A DNA stretch of 25,534 nt. It comes from UBA1573 sp016794285. GTDB lineage: Bacteria; Pseudomonadota; Alphaproteobacteria; Micavibrionales; Micavibrionaceae. Made by a program: the position numbers and the translations under genes. Every line of letters starts with the position of its first letter. Positions within the stretch are counted from its first letter, which is position 1. Shown here piece by piece: positions 7,249 to 15,016 of this stretch. The notes below the pieces were generated by a model. The model was not told where the DNA came from and did not search any database. It saw only the letters and a program-made list of their open reading frames with translations. The stretch is from NCBI GenBank assembly GCA_016794285.1, contig JAEUKO010000023.1, positions 1 to 25,534 of the forward strand. Direction: 5' to 3'.

Positions 7249-8304
7249 TTACGCTGCCTTTCTGAGGGTTTCGATGTTAAGTCCAGCCGATTTGAGGTCG
7301 GCGGTCACCATATCCAGTACAAGGCCTTTGAAGCCCATATGGGGAATCCATCCCAGTTTTTCCTTAGCCTTTGTCGCATCGCCAATAAGAAGCTCCACTT
7401 CGGCGGGGCGGAAAAATTTGGGGTCAATTTGAATGAGGGTTTCCCCTGTGCGAGCGTTCAAACCAATTTCGTTCACACCGGTTCCTTTCCATTCTATAGA
7501 GATGCCCACAAGAGCAAATGATTCTTCGATAAATTCACGGACCGAGTGGGTTTCCCCCGTTGCAATCACATAGTCATCCGGTTTTTCTTGTTGGGTGATC
7601 CGCCAGATGGCTTCTACTGAGTCCTTCGCGTGGCCCCAGTCGCGTTTGGAATTGATATTACCAAGATGAATAGGCGTTTTGTCTCCCGATAAAATACGGG
7701 CAAGGCCCATTGTAATTTTTCTGGTGACAAAAGTTTCTCCGCGAATGGGGCTTTCATGATTAAAGATGATGCCGTTCGAAGCGTGCATCCCGTAGCTCTC
7801 GCGGTAATTGATCGTCATCCAGTAGGCGTAGAGTTTCGCCACGGAATAGGGGCTGCGCGGATAGAAAGGAGTGGTTTCTTTCTGGGGAACTTCTTGGACA
7901 AGTCCGTAAAGTTCGGATGTTGAGGCTTGATAAAAGCGAGCACTGCTCCCCATGCCCAGCAAACGAAGGGATTCCAGAACACGCAGGGCTCCCACCGCGT
8001 TGACATTGGCTGTAAATTCCGGATTTTCAAAACTGATACCGACATTGGTCTGACTGGCGAGATTATAAACCTCCTCAGGCTGAGCCCGTTGTAAGGCTTG
8101 AATCATGCTGGCTGTATCGGTCAGGTCACCATAAATCAGTTCAAAGTTTGGATGGTCCATCAAATGGGTAATTCGTCCAATATTGCTGATGGACACATGG
8201 CGTTTAAGGCCAAAGACTTTGTATCCTTTTTCCAGCAACATTTCAGAGAGCAAGGCCCCATCTTGTCCGGTTACGCCAGTGATAAAAGCACGTTTTTGAG
8301 TCAT
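7249..8304 (-). CDS. gmd: GDP-mannose 4,6-dehydratase
   Basis: Converts GDP-mannose to GDP-4-keto-6-deoxy-D-mannose. It is 351 aa, an extended SDR. The NADP-binding motif GVTGQDG (10-16) is the GMD-typical variant, followed by QASTSELYG (127-134, catalytic Ser/Thr and Glu) and YSVAK (Y153, K157). IIFNHESPIRGETFVTRKI and DPKFFRPAEVELLIGD are hallmark GMD blocks. One difference from the GMDs I know best is NLASQTNVGISFE where many have AQSHV; this probably has little effect. CAGGAA on the minus strand about 9 bases before the ATG is a good ribosome-binding site. It lies 15 bases after the glycosyltransferase gene and 2 bases before fcl. Confidence 0.95.
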   Translation of the reverse strand: MTQKRAFITGVTGQDGALLSEMLLEKGYKVFGLKRHVSISNIGRITHLMDHPNFELIYGDLTDTASMIQALQRAQPEEVYNLASQTNVGISFENPEFTANVNAVGALRVLESLRLLGMGSSARFYQASTSELYGLVQEVPQKETTPFYPRSPYSVAKLYAYWMTINYRESYGMHASNGIIFNHESPIRGETFVTRKITMGLARILSGDKTPIHLGNINSKRDWGHAKDSVEAIWRITQQEKPDDYVIATGETHSVREFIEESFALVGISIEWKGTGVNEIGLNARTGETLIQIDPKFFRPAEVELLIGDATKAKEKLGWIPHMGFKGLVLDMVTADLKSAGLNIETLRKAA

Positions 8305-8319
8305 GTTTTCGGGTTCCTG

Positions 8320-9504
8320 TTAAATTTCTTTCAGAATAGAGCTTAACGCTCTGTTCCAAGACTGGGTAAAGGCATACTGCCCATAATCAGCAGCTTTGGC
8401 TATCGTTTTATAAACTTTTTCCTCGTATTCCGCTAAGGGAAGAGCCGCGCAGCTGCGCATAAGGCCGCGCAAAGAGGTGACCATCTCGGGCACATCACTG
8501 CTGCAATAGTAACCGCAGGAGGAGGCATCAACCCCGCATTCAAAAGTCAGAATAGGGACCATGCCGAATTTCATGGATGTGGCAACCGAGGTTGCCAGTC
8601 CCTCCGCTGCCGTTGGCAAAATGACGTAGGCGCATTTTCTAACCAGATCAAGATGCGCCGGAGAACCGATTTCAAGAAATCCAACATAGTGGATGTTTCC
8701 CAATTGTTCGATCCGTCCATTATATTTTTCAAAGAAAGCCTGTTCCGAAGGCGGCCCCGCAATATAAAGGTGAAAATCTTTCGGCAGATCTTCCATTGCT
8801 TCAACGAGCAGGTCCACGCCTTTGGCAATAAACCCGTCCCCCGTGAAGCAGAGGAAATTTTTTGTGTCACGGGTTCTTATAAAATCAGGGTCAAAATGAC
8901 AACGTGGAGAAAGGGACGGAGAAATACGGTATATCGGTTTGTTTTCCCGCGCATAGGTTTGGGTCGAAAAATTATTATCATCCAAGCAGAAAATATAGTC
9001 GGTAAGGGCCATACAAGCTGGCAAATCTGCTTTGTCCATCACCCTCATAGGAGGAATGTCTGTATGCCGCGCATAGCGGTTCAGTGTCAGAGCGTTGGCA
9101 ATGTCTGGCGCAGGACCAAGGGCATAGAAAATCTTTTTCGCACGGGGAAGGAGAGGGGCAAATTGAACAAAGTATTGTCCTGAATTCCCCGAGGCATTGC
9201 TGATAACAAGGTCATACACATCGCCTTCGGGTTTCCAGTCATGGTGGGACCGGTCCAGCACATCGACTTCGAACCCATAGCTGTTGAGAATGCGGACAAT
9301 CTCAATCACTTCCCAAAAATTGGTGTGGGCGTAGGTTTCTGCCAAGCGGGCATTCGCAAAAGAATCTGTTTTATAATGAAGCAAAGCCCGTTTGCTTCGC
9401 CCCGCTCTGGGGGCCTGATAGAACAGGGGTTTTGGTTTCGGCTGTTGCCCCAAAACGATCCTTTTAGCTTTGGCAAGAGCCCGAAGGGCAAGGCTTAGCG
9501 ACAT
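8320..9504 (-). CDS. Glycosyltransferase, GT-B fold (GT4-like)
   Basis: A 394-aa protein with a two-lobe GT-B look. The N-terminal half has Rossmann-like strands (VLDRSHHDW, YDLVISNASG, KKIFYALGP). The C-terminal half has FLCFTGDGFIAKGVDLLVEAM, a strand near HLYIAGPP, then ILPTAAEGLATSVATSMKFGMVPI in the position of the sugar-nucleotide binding EX7E region. The first E of that motif is present (AEGLA), but the second is replaced by Ser/Thr-rich sequence, so donor binding may differ from classical GT4 enzymes. The start overlaps the end of the upstream dehydratase gene by 10 bases. Its place in front of gmd-fcl-manC suggests, without proving, fucosyl or deoxysugar transfer. Cytosolic or membrane-peripheral; no signal peptide. 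Confidence 0.75.
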   Translation of the reverse strand: MSLSLALRALAKAKRIVLGQQPKPKPLFYQAPRAGRSKRALLHYKTDSFANARLAETYAHTNFWEVIEIVRILNSYGFEVDVLDRSHHDWKPEGDVYDLVISNASGNSGQYFVQFAPLLPRAKKIFYALGPAPDIANALTLNRYARHTDIPPMRVMDKADLPACMALTDYIFCLDDNNFSTQTYARENKPIYRISPSLSPRCHFDPDFIRTRDTKNFLCFTGDGFIAKGVDLLVEAMEDLPKDFHLYIAGPPSEQAFFEKYNGRIEQLGNIHYVGFLEIGSPAHLDLVRKCAYVILPTAAEGLATSVATSMKFGMVPILTFECGVDASSCGYYCSSDVPEMVTSLRGLMRSCAALPLAEYEEKVYKTIAKAADYGQYAFTQSWNRALSSILKEI

Positions 9505-10421
9505 TTTGCCAGACCAATCATTTGTTTGAGTTCTTCTTCGGTCAGGCGGATGGCGGTTGCCGAGCTGAGATGCGCCGGAGGGTTGGGATTTATGGTTTTT
9601 CTGATAACGTAATAGTCGCCTTCAACGTGGCAATAAGCAAGTTCTTGGGCACTGGTCAGGTCTTCATGAACTTTTTCCCCCGGGAAAAGACCCATGATTT
9701 CAAATTCTGTCCGTCCTGTGATGAGAGTGAGAATATCCTTGATGCGGGCCGCCTTCATGTTGCGGATATAAATCTCCCCATTCGAAGCCTTCTCAATACA
9801 TTCGACAACCGTTTTCGCTCCGTCTTCGGTGGTGAAGAAGAAACGGGAAATATCAGGATGAGTCAGTTTGATATCCATCGGCGGGTTATCCCGCCAGATC
9901 GCAATTAAAGACCCCCGCGAGTTAATCATATTGCCAAAGCGGACGCTCGACATGGTGATGTCGCTGTGGTTTGCGGCTTCGGTCGCCAGACGCTCCATGA
10001 TGTATTTGGTGCAGCCGTAAACACTGGTGGGAGCTGCGGCCTTATCTGTACTGACGGCGCAAAGCCGTTTCACCGATTGACTGCGCCGCGCCACTTGCAA
10101 GACGTTTTGTGTACCAATGACATTGTTGAGGTAAGATTGCGTGACCTGATCTTCACACATAATCAGATCTTTCATGGCGGCTGCGTGAATTACAACCGAG
10201 CACCCGCGCATCGCGTAGTCCAGACTTTCCGCATCCCGCACATCACCAATCGCATACCGCATACGGGCTTTATGGGCTTTGAAATCCTGCCCCATCAAGT
10301 ATTGGCGTTCTTCGTTACGGGAATAAATCACCAGCTCGTTTTCGGCGCATAGCAAACTTGCCAAAGCATAACCAAGCGATCCAGTCCCACCCGTAATCAG
10401 GATACGTTCGTTTTTCAGCAT
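9495..10421 (-). CDS. UDP-N-acetylhexosamine 4,6-dehydratase (PseB/CapD-like SDR)
   Basis: A 308-aa soluble SDR resembling the single-domain inverting dehydratases (PseB, WbjB/CapE) that convert UDP-GlcNAc to a 4-keto-6-deoxy sugar, the first step toward pseudaminic acid, FucNAc, QuiNAc or bacillosamine. It has the nucleotide motif ITGGTGSLG (9-17), the HAAAMKD block (79-85) carrying the Met-Lys typical of this family, STDKAAAPTSVYGCTK (124-139; Y135, K139) and VRFGNMINSRGS. It lacks the N-terminal membrane domain of WbpM/PglF. No partner aminotransferase (PseC-like) is in the window. It is the first gene of the minus-strand operon, with a candidate promoter at 10453-10481 and a weak GATGGA ribosome-binding site. 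Confidence 0.82.
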   Translation of the reverse strand: MLKNERILITGGTGSLGYALASLLCAENELVIYSRNEERQYLMGQDFKAHKARMRYAIGDVRDAESLDYAMRGCSVVIHAAAMKDLIMCEDQVTQSYLNNVIGTQNVLQVARRSQSVKRLCAVSTDKAAAPTSVYGCTKYIMERLATEAANHSDITMSSVRFGNMINSRGSLIAIWRDNPPMDIKLTHPDISRFFFTTEDGAKTVVECIEKASNGEIYIRNMKAARIKDILTLITGRTEFEIMGLFPGEKVHEDLTSAQELAYCHVEGDYYVIRKTINPNPPAHLSSATAIRLTEEELKQMIGLAKCR

Positions 10422-10452
10422 TCCATCAAGGTCTTTCGAAAGGTTGAAAGCG

Positions 10453-10481
10453 TTTATAAACCAGAGAAGGGCCTTTGGTAA
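10453..10481 (-). promoter_or_regulatory. Candidate sigma70 promoter for the dehydratase-GT-gmd-fcl-manC operon
   Basis: Read on the minus strand, TTACCA (10481-10476) and TATAAA (10458-10453) are separated by exactly 17 bases. They match the -35 box at 4 of 6 and the -10 box at 5 of 6 positions. Transcription would start about 25 bases before the ATG at 10421. This is the best promoter-like signal in the divergent gap; it is not experimentally supported. Confidence 0.5.
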
Positions 10482-10544
10482 AGAGGTTTGATTACGAAAA
10501 TAGTTAGGTTATGTTAGAGCCGCTTGATAGGCGGTCCCAACCCC

Positions 10545-10627
10545 GTCATTCCGGCGAAAGCTGGAATCCAGAAATACCGGATCCCTTACGCGTTTGAACA
10601 CTGGATCCCAGCTTTCGCTGGGATGAC
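10545..10627. repeat. Paired GCGAAAGC palindrome (27-base inverted repeat)
   Basis: The two ends, GTCATTCCGGCGAAAGCTGG... (10545-10571) and the reverse complement of the sequence ending at 10627, match at 24 of 27 positions. Each arm is itself a hairpin: ATTCCGGC-GAAA-GCTGGAAT on the left, and ATCCCAGC-TTTC-GCTGGGAT on the right. The whole can also fold into one long cruciform. It lies in the gap between two divergent operons and resembles a repeat type widespread in proteobacterial intergenic regions. It could act as an insulator or mobile repeat; no gene is encoded. Confidence 0.85.
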
Positions 10628-10774
10628 AAGCGGAATGGTGGGGGAGGGGAGAGGACGGATCAGTACGCTTTGGCTATAAATTTGGGGGAGGGTGAAAAGA
10701 GATACTTTTATTTCCCCGTGTTCCTGAGTAGGTTGGCCTGCGTAATTTGGGCGCAGATTAAAGGTTTTAGGTTT
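10628..10774 (+). other. Untranslated leader of the plus-strand operon
   Basis: Together with 10422-10627 this forms a gap of about 350 bases without a gene. This part has a purine-rich GGGGGAGGGGAGAGGA tract (10640-10655) and a TATAAA at 10675-10680 that could be a -10 box, but no convincing -35 box 16-18 bases upstream. AAAGG (10760-10764) serves as ribosome-binding site for the ATG at 10775. An in-frame TTG at 10670 would extend the ABC protein by 35 residues, but it lacks a ribosome-binding site and would put TATAAA inside the gene. Confidence 0.4.
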
Positions 10775-12544
10775 ATGAAAAAATACGAGCTGGTTCAGCC
10801 CGCCGCTAAAATTTTCGAGATTTTGCCCAGAGCAGATCGCCGCCGCCTCTTTATGATTGTGCTGTTTGCTGTTGCGGTTTCCGGTCTTGAATTGCTCACA
10901 GCGGGAACTTTGGTGGTGCTGGCCCAAGTTCTCAACAAGCCGGATGTGGCGATGACCCATCTGTCATGGCTTCCTTTTTCTTTATCTGCGGCAGAGGCTG
11001 TTGTTTTCTTTTCGGTCCTTTGTGCCGGAATTTACCTTGTCAAAAACGCGGTGAGCGCGGCCCAGATTTTTTATCAGAACTTTGTCATTCAAACCCTCTG
11101 CTTTGATTTCAAAGGGTACTTGCTGCGCAAATATGCCCGCATGGATTACGGTTTTTATCTAACGCGCAACTCGTCTTATAACATGGCGGTTATTGCGGGG
11201 GACGTTGAAAATATGTTCTCCGGCGGGGTTCTTTCCTTATGCCTTATCCTCACTGAATTGGTCGTCTTTATCGGGCTGTGTGGTTTACTGATTTATATGA
11301 ACCCAGCCTTGACCATTTTGCTGTTTGCTTTTGTTGGTGGGTTGTCGGCGGTCTCTGTTTTTGTCCTGCTGCCGGCTTATCATCGTTGGGGCCTGCAAAT
11401 GCAGGACTCCCGCGTTCAGCTTAACCAAAATCTTTTGCAGTTTTTTCATGCCTTCAAGGAAAGCATTCTCTTTGGTCAACAGGATTATTTTATCCAGAGC
11501 TATGCACGCCATTCTTACAAAAACTCAAGACTTCAGGCTTTGCAATCTTCCATCAATATGGTTCCGCGCATTGGATTAGAAGTTGTTTTTGTCATGTTGT
11601 TCGTTGCGGCCATTATTTTCATGTCTTTGCAGATGAATACGCCTCAGCAAATGATGGGGGCTTTGGGCGGCTATCTTTATGCCGGTTTTCGCATGATGCC
11701 CGGGTTAAACCGCATTTTGTGGAACCTCAACAACTATAAACTTTGCATTCCCAATATTGAGCGGGTTTATGAGGAATACACAACCGTTGAAGACCCCGCC
11801 GTTACACAGGACAATCCGGCTTTGAGCTTTCATCATCAGTTGGAAATGAGCGGTGTTTGTTTTCGTTATCTCAATACCAGCCATGATGCCTTGAGCGATA
11901 TAAACCTGACGATCAAAAAAGGCGAATGTCTTGGGATTATGGGGCAAACCGGATCAGGAAAATCAACTTTGGTTGATGTGATGCTCGGACTCTTGAAGCC
12001 CCATACCGGATCCATTGTTATTGATGGTCTTTACTCTGTGCAAACCCCCTCATGGCATAAAAAGATTGGCTACGTCCCTCAGAATATTTATCTGGTGGAT
12101 GATACTATTCTGGCCAATATTGCGATAGGGGAAGATGCAGAATCCATCAACCAAGACCGCCTCAATCGCGCCATTGAAGAGGCTCAACTGACCAGCCTGA
12201 TTGACAAGCTCCCCGAAGGATTGCAAACAACAGTGGGAGAGCGAGGCGTCAGACTTTCAGGGGGAGAGCGTCAACGGATTGCCATTGCCCGCGCCCTTTA
12301 TCGTCAGCCAGAAGTTCTGATTTTTGATGAGGCAACATCGGCCCTTGACCAAGCAACCGAAGCACGCCTGATTGAAATGTGTAATAACTTGCGTCAAGGA
12401 CGCACGTTGATTATGGTGGCCCACCGCCTGACAACCCTGAAATATTGTGATCGCGTTGTCGTACTGGGCCAAGGAAAAATCCAGAATGTTCTAGATGCGG
12501 AAACGTTCAAAGAAAAACTTGAGGAGTCTCAAAGTGTTCATTAA
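10775..12544 (+). CDS. ABC half-transporter, MsbA/PglK-type lipid-linked glycan flippase or exporter
   Basis: A 589-aa type IV ABC exporter half-molecule, expected to dimerise in the inner membrane. The N-terminal half (about 25-320) has several hydrophobic segments, e.g. LFMIVLFAVAVSGLELLTAG, ALTILLFAFVGGL and IGLEVVFVMLFVAAIIF. The C-terminal nucleotide-binding domain is complete: Walker A GQTGSGKST (390-398), signature LSGGE (494-498), Walker B VLIFDEATSALD (D518, E519) and switch His H550 in VAHRLTT. The layout and glycan context fit PglK-like flippases of lipid-linked oligosaccharides. It is not a Wzm/Wzt pair, in which the two domains are separate proteins. It is the first gene of the long plus-strand operon, and its end overlaps the next gene by 11 bases. 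The substrate is inferred from neighbours only. Confidence 0.85.
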   Translation: MKKYELVQPAAKIFEILPRADRRRLFMIVLFAVAVSGLELLTAGTLVVLAQVLNKPDVAMTHLSWLPFSLSAAEAVVFFSVLCAGIYLVKNAVSAAQIFYQNFVIQTLCFDFKGYLLRKYARMDYGFYLTRNSSYNMAVIAGDVENMFSGGVLSLCLILTELVVFIGLCGLLIYMNPALTILLFAFVGGLSAVSVFVLLPAYHRWGLQMQDSRVQLNQNLLQFFHAFKESILFGQQDYFIQSYARHSYKNSRLQALQSSINMVPRIGLEVVFVMLFVAAIIFMSLQMNTPQQMMGALGGYLYAGFRMMPGLNRILWNLNNYKLCIPNIERVYEEYTTVEDPAVTQDNPALSFHHQLEMSGVCFRYLNTSHDALSDINLTIKKGECLGIMGQTGSGKSTLVDVMLGLLKPHTGSIVIDGLYSVQTPSWHKKIGYVPQNIYLVDDTILANIAIGEDAESINQDRLNRAIEEAQLTSLIDKLPEGLQTTVGERGVRLSGGERQRIAIARALYRQPEVLIFDEATSALDQATEARLIEMCNNLRQGRTLIMVAHRLTTLKYCDRVVVLGQGKIQNVLDAETFKEKLEESQSVH

Positions 12545-13880
12545 GGCCATAAAAGAAAAATTATTCGGCGGATGTTGTTCCCGCTTTGGGCAATTCGATG
12601 TGCAAGAAGCCAAACTTTCGGCTAGTCCCAAAACCCGTCTTGATCTTGCCGAAGGCCGCTTTGACCTTTTCGCGCTCAATCGTCATCAAGATGCTATCTG
12701 GGGCGTCAGTACCGATCAGAAACTCTTCATCAAAATTGGAGTTTCAAGCAATCCACGCAAAGCCAATTCTCTCAAAGAAGAGGGAGAAATTCTTGCCCAC
12801 CTAACCGAAAAAGGAACATGGACAGCCCCCAAACTCTGCAACAGAGGGACTTTGAACGCGGCACAGGCACAGGATTTATCAAAAGTTTTCGGAGTGTCTC
12901 TTGATCCTGATCTTGGCTATATGATTTGCGATTTTATTCCTTCGAAAAAATCTTTGCTGCTTGGGGATGTTTTGCTCGCCGTGATTGAGCAGAAAAAAGC
13001 GGGCGTGTTCCAAGGAGATTTGAAACCGAACAATGTTCGCGCTGTTGACAATTACGCCAAGCTGATTGATTACGATCAGGCCCTGATCTTGACCAAAGAA
13101 CAAAGCGAAATGCCAAATCGGGAGTTCCTGCGCTGGGCTGGCGAACGGGCCAAAAAGATATTCGGCAAAGAGTGTTTGTTTGAAGATTTTGGCTTTAAGA
13201 ATTTTGAAGATGTACTCAGCACTCTGTTTATCGGCGACTCTCTTGATCTTTCTAAAACATCCATCTTTCTTGAAAGCGATACAACCAGAGCAGAAAATAA
13301 GATTTATCATACGCTCTCTGGCCCTGATGTGTGCGTGCAAGGAGTTCGTGTTCTTGATGAAAGACGCAAACTTCTCGATCAGGTGGAGTTTTCTTCTGGA
13401 GAAAAAACGCTCGATATTGGCTGTAATATAGGCTTGTTGTGCCATTATCTGGCCGATCGTGGCTGTATGCCTAGCGGTCATGATATTGATTCCGGAATCA
13501 TCAATGCTGCACGGATCATCGCCAATATCACTTCGCGCAAGATCAGTTTTGCTTCTGCCGATCTTGATAAACTGGAAAAGATTGAACCAGTTGATACCGT
13601 CTTTATTTTTTCGGTTCTTCACCATACCCAGAATGTAGAGGCGAATGCGGCCAAAATTGCGCAGGCGTGCCAGAGAGTTTTTATTGAATGTCGCCTGTCT
13701 GAAAGAGGGGCCAAGCCAATCAGCCAAGGAAACTGGATTTCAACCTCGACTTGGAGTTTCGAAAACGTCCAGTCCTTGGTCGCCTATCTAGAGAAAATTT
13801 TTCCAAGTTTTCACTTGGTTAAAAACTATGGGCAATGTGACAAGGGGCGGTTCCTCCTTGAATTGAGGAAAGAAGTTTAA
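12534..13880 (+). CDS. Kinase-methyltransferase fusion (WbdD-like activities, reversed order)
   Basis: A 448-aa two-domain protein. Residues about 40-230 form a protein-kinase-like fold: candidate ATP Lys in LFIKIG (K67), helix-C acidic residues in EEGEIL (82-87), catalytic loop GDLKPNN (161-167; D162, N167) and metal-binding LIDYDQA (D179) in the DFG position. Residues about 280-440 form a class I SAM methyltransferase: motif I LDIGCNIG (293-300), acidic GHDID, then FIFSVLHHTQN. I start it at GTG 12534 because GAGGAG (12521-12526) lies 7 bases upstream; an in-frame start at 12495 would overlap the ABC gene by 50 bases. The known O-antigen terminator WbdD couples a methyltransferase with a kinase in the opposite order. 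Chain-end phosphorylation and methylation here is inference; the substrate could instead be a lipid or a sugar. Confidence 0.75.
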   Translation: MFIKAIKEKLFGGCCSRFGQFDVQEAKLSASPKTRLDLAEGRFDLFALNRHQDAIWGVSTDQKLFIKIGVSSNPRKANSLKEEGEILAHLTEKGTWTAPKLCNRGTLNAAQAQDLSKVFGVSLDPDLGYMICDFIPSKKSLLLGDVLLAVIEQKKAGVFQGDLKPNNVRAVDNYAKLIDYDQALILTKEQSEMPNREFLRWAGERAKKIFGKECLFEDFGFKNFEDVLSTLFIGDSLDLSKTSIFLESDTTRAENKIYHTLSGPDVCVQGVRVLDERRKLLDQVEFSSGEKTLDIGCNIGLLCHYLADRGCMPSGHDIDSGIINAARIIANITSRKISFASADLDKLEKIEPVDTVFIFSVLHHTQNVEANAAKIAQACQRVFIECRLSERGAKPISQGNWISTSTWSFENVQSLVAYLEKIFPSFHLVKNYGQCDKGRFLLELRKEV

Positions 13881-15016
13881 TGCACTCTATGCCCCATATC
13901 GCTTTATTCATGACTTATGGCGGTTCGCTTAAAATCTGGCAGGACGCAGGAATTTTGCGCCGTGAAATGTCGCTTTATCAGGCACTGTGCGCTCGCGGGG
14001 GGAAAATCTCGATTGTCAGTTATGCAGACTCATCTGATCGTGATTATTTTTCAGAGGAATTTGCGCAGGCCGGAATCACTCTTTTGACTCGTCCCGATTG
14101 CTTGCCAATGCGCCTTTATGCCAAGACCATCGGGTGGGTTCATGAAGAGGTTTTGTCGGGCGCAAATATTTTCAAAACCAATCAGGTGTTCGGCGCAGGC
14201 GAAGCAGTGCGGGCCGGCCGGTTTTGTTCAAAACCGGTTGTCACCCGCATGGGATTTCATCGTCTCTCTTATCGTCCCGGGGAAATGATTGCTCAAGAGG
14301 AAGCACAAAAGCAGATGGAAAGAGAGTGGCCAATTTTCAGGGACTCTCGGCACATTATTGCCCCAACCGAAAGCATTCGGAGAAATTTGGGAGTTCTCTA
14401 CGGGATTGAGCCAGAGAAAATCAGTGTGGTTCCAAACTTCGTTGATGTTTCAAAAATTCCTTTTTCCGAGCGGAATGTCTCGGACCTTAATAAGTTTTTG
14501 ATCGTTGGCCGTTTAACAGACCAAAAAAATATTGGCGCACTCATCGCAGCTCTTACCCCTGAACAATCCTTGACGGTGATTGGGGAGGGAGAACAGCGCG
14601 ACGTCCTTCAGCGCATGGCAAGTGATCTTCGCAAAAATGTTTTGTGGTTAGGCCGGCAGGATCATGCGGAAGTTTTGAAGGCTATGGCGGATCACGATTT
14701 ATTCATTCTGCCCAGCCGTTACGAAGGAATGCCCAAGGTCGTGATTGAAGCCATGGCGAGCGGCATTCCTGTTCTGGTGAGCGATGCCCCCGGGAATCGT
14801 GATGTTGTGCGTCACGGAGAAAATGGTTTTCTTTGTGGATTATCTGCGGACTCTCTGGCCGGTTCCATTCGCTCTATCAAAGAAAATCATGAAGATATTC
14901 CCCGTATCATTCGTCAAGCCAGAAAAGATGCCGAGATTCTTTATAGTCTTGAAACAATCGCAAACCAAGAAATTGGCCTGTACCAAACCTTGATGCTTGG
15001 GGAGAAAAAAGAATGA
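13880..15016 (+). CDS. Glycosyltransferase family 4
   Basis: A 378-aa GT-B retaining glycosyltransferase. The C-terminal domain has FLIVGRLTDQKNIGALIAAL, the strand LTVIGEGEQRDVL, WLGRQDH and the donor-binding EX7E motif (E282 to E290) within RYEGMPKVVIEAMASGIPVLVSD. The N-terminal acceptor domain (residues about 5-185) starts with a hydrophobic strand HIALFMTYGG and includes VVPNFVDVS at the domain linker. No membrane segment. Its ATG shares the last A of the upstream stop (TAATG), which implies translational coupling to the kinase-methyltransferase gene. Donor and linkage cannot be read from the sequence. Confidence 0.9.
   Translation: MHSMPHIALFMTYGGSLKIWQDAGILRREMSLYQALCARGGKISIVSYADSSDRDYFSEEFAQAGITLLTRPDCLPMRLYAKTIGWVHEEVLSGANIFKTNQVFGAGEAVRAGRFCSKPVVTRMGFHRLSYRPGEMIAQEEAQKQMEREWPIFRDSRHIIAPTESIRRNLGVLYGIEPEKISVVPNFVDVSKIPFSERNVSDLNKFLIVGRLTDQKNIGALIAALTPEQSLTVIGEGEQRDVLQRMASDLRKNVLWLGRQDHAEVLKAMADHDLFILPSRYEGMPKVVIEAMASGIPVLVSDAPGNRDVVRHGENGFLCGLSADSLAGSIRSIKENHEDIPRIIRQARKDAEILYSLETIANQEIGLYQTLMLGEKKE

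Noticed and set aside
8653..9183. 176-codon plus-strand open frame
   Set aside because: Antisense to the glycosyltransferase gene at 8320-9504, with a basic, motif-free product.
10670..10774. TTG start giving a 35-residue extension of the ABC protein
   Set aside because: No ribosome-binding site, and the extension would contain a TATAAA promoter-like box. ATG 10775 has AAAGG at the right distance.
12879..13727. Long open frame of 282 codons on the minus strand
   Set aside because: It lies antisense to the kinase-methyltransferase gene, whose own frame carries kinase and SAM motifs. The antisense product shows no recognisable domain.
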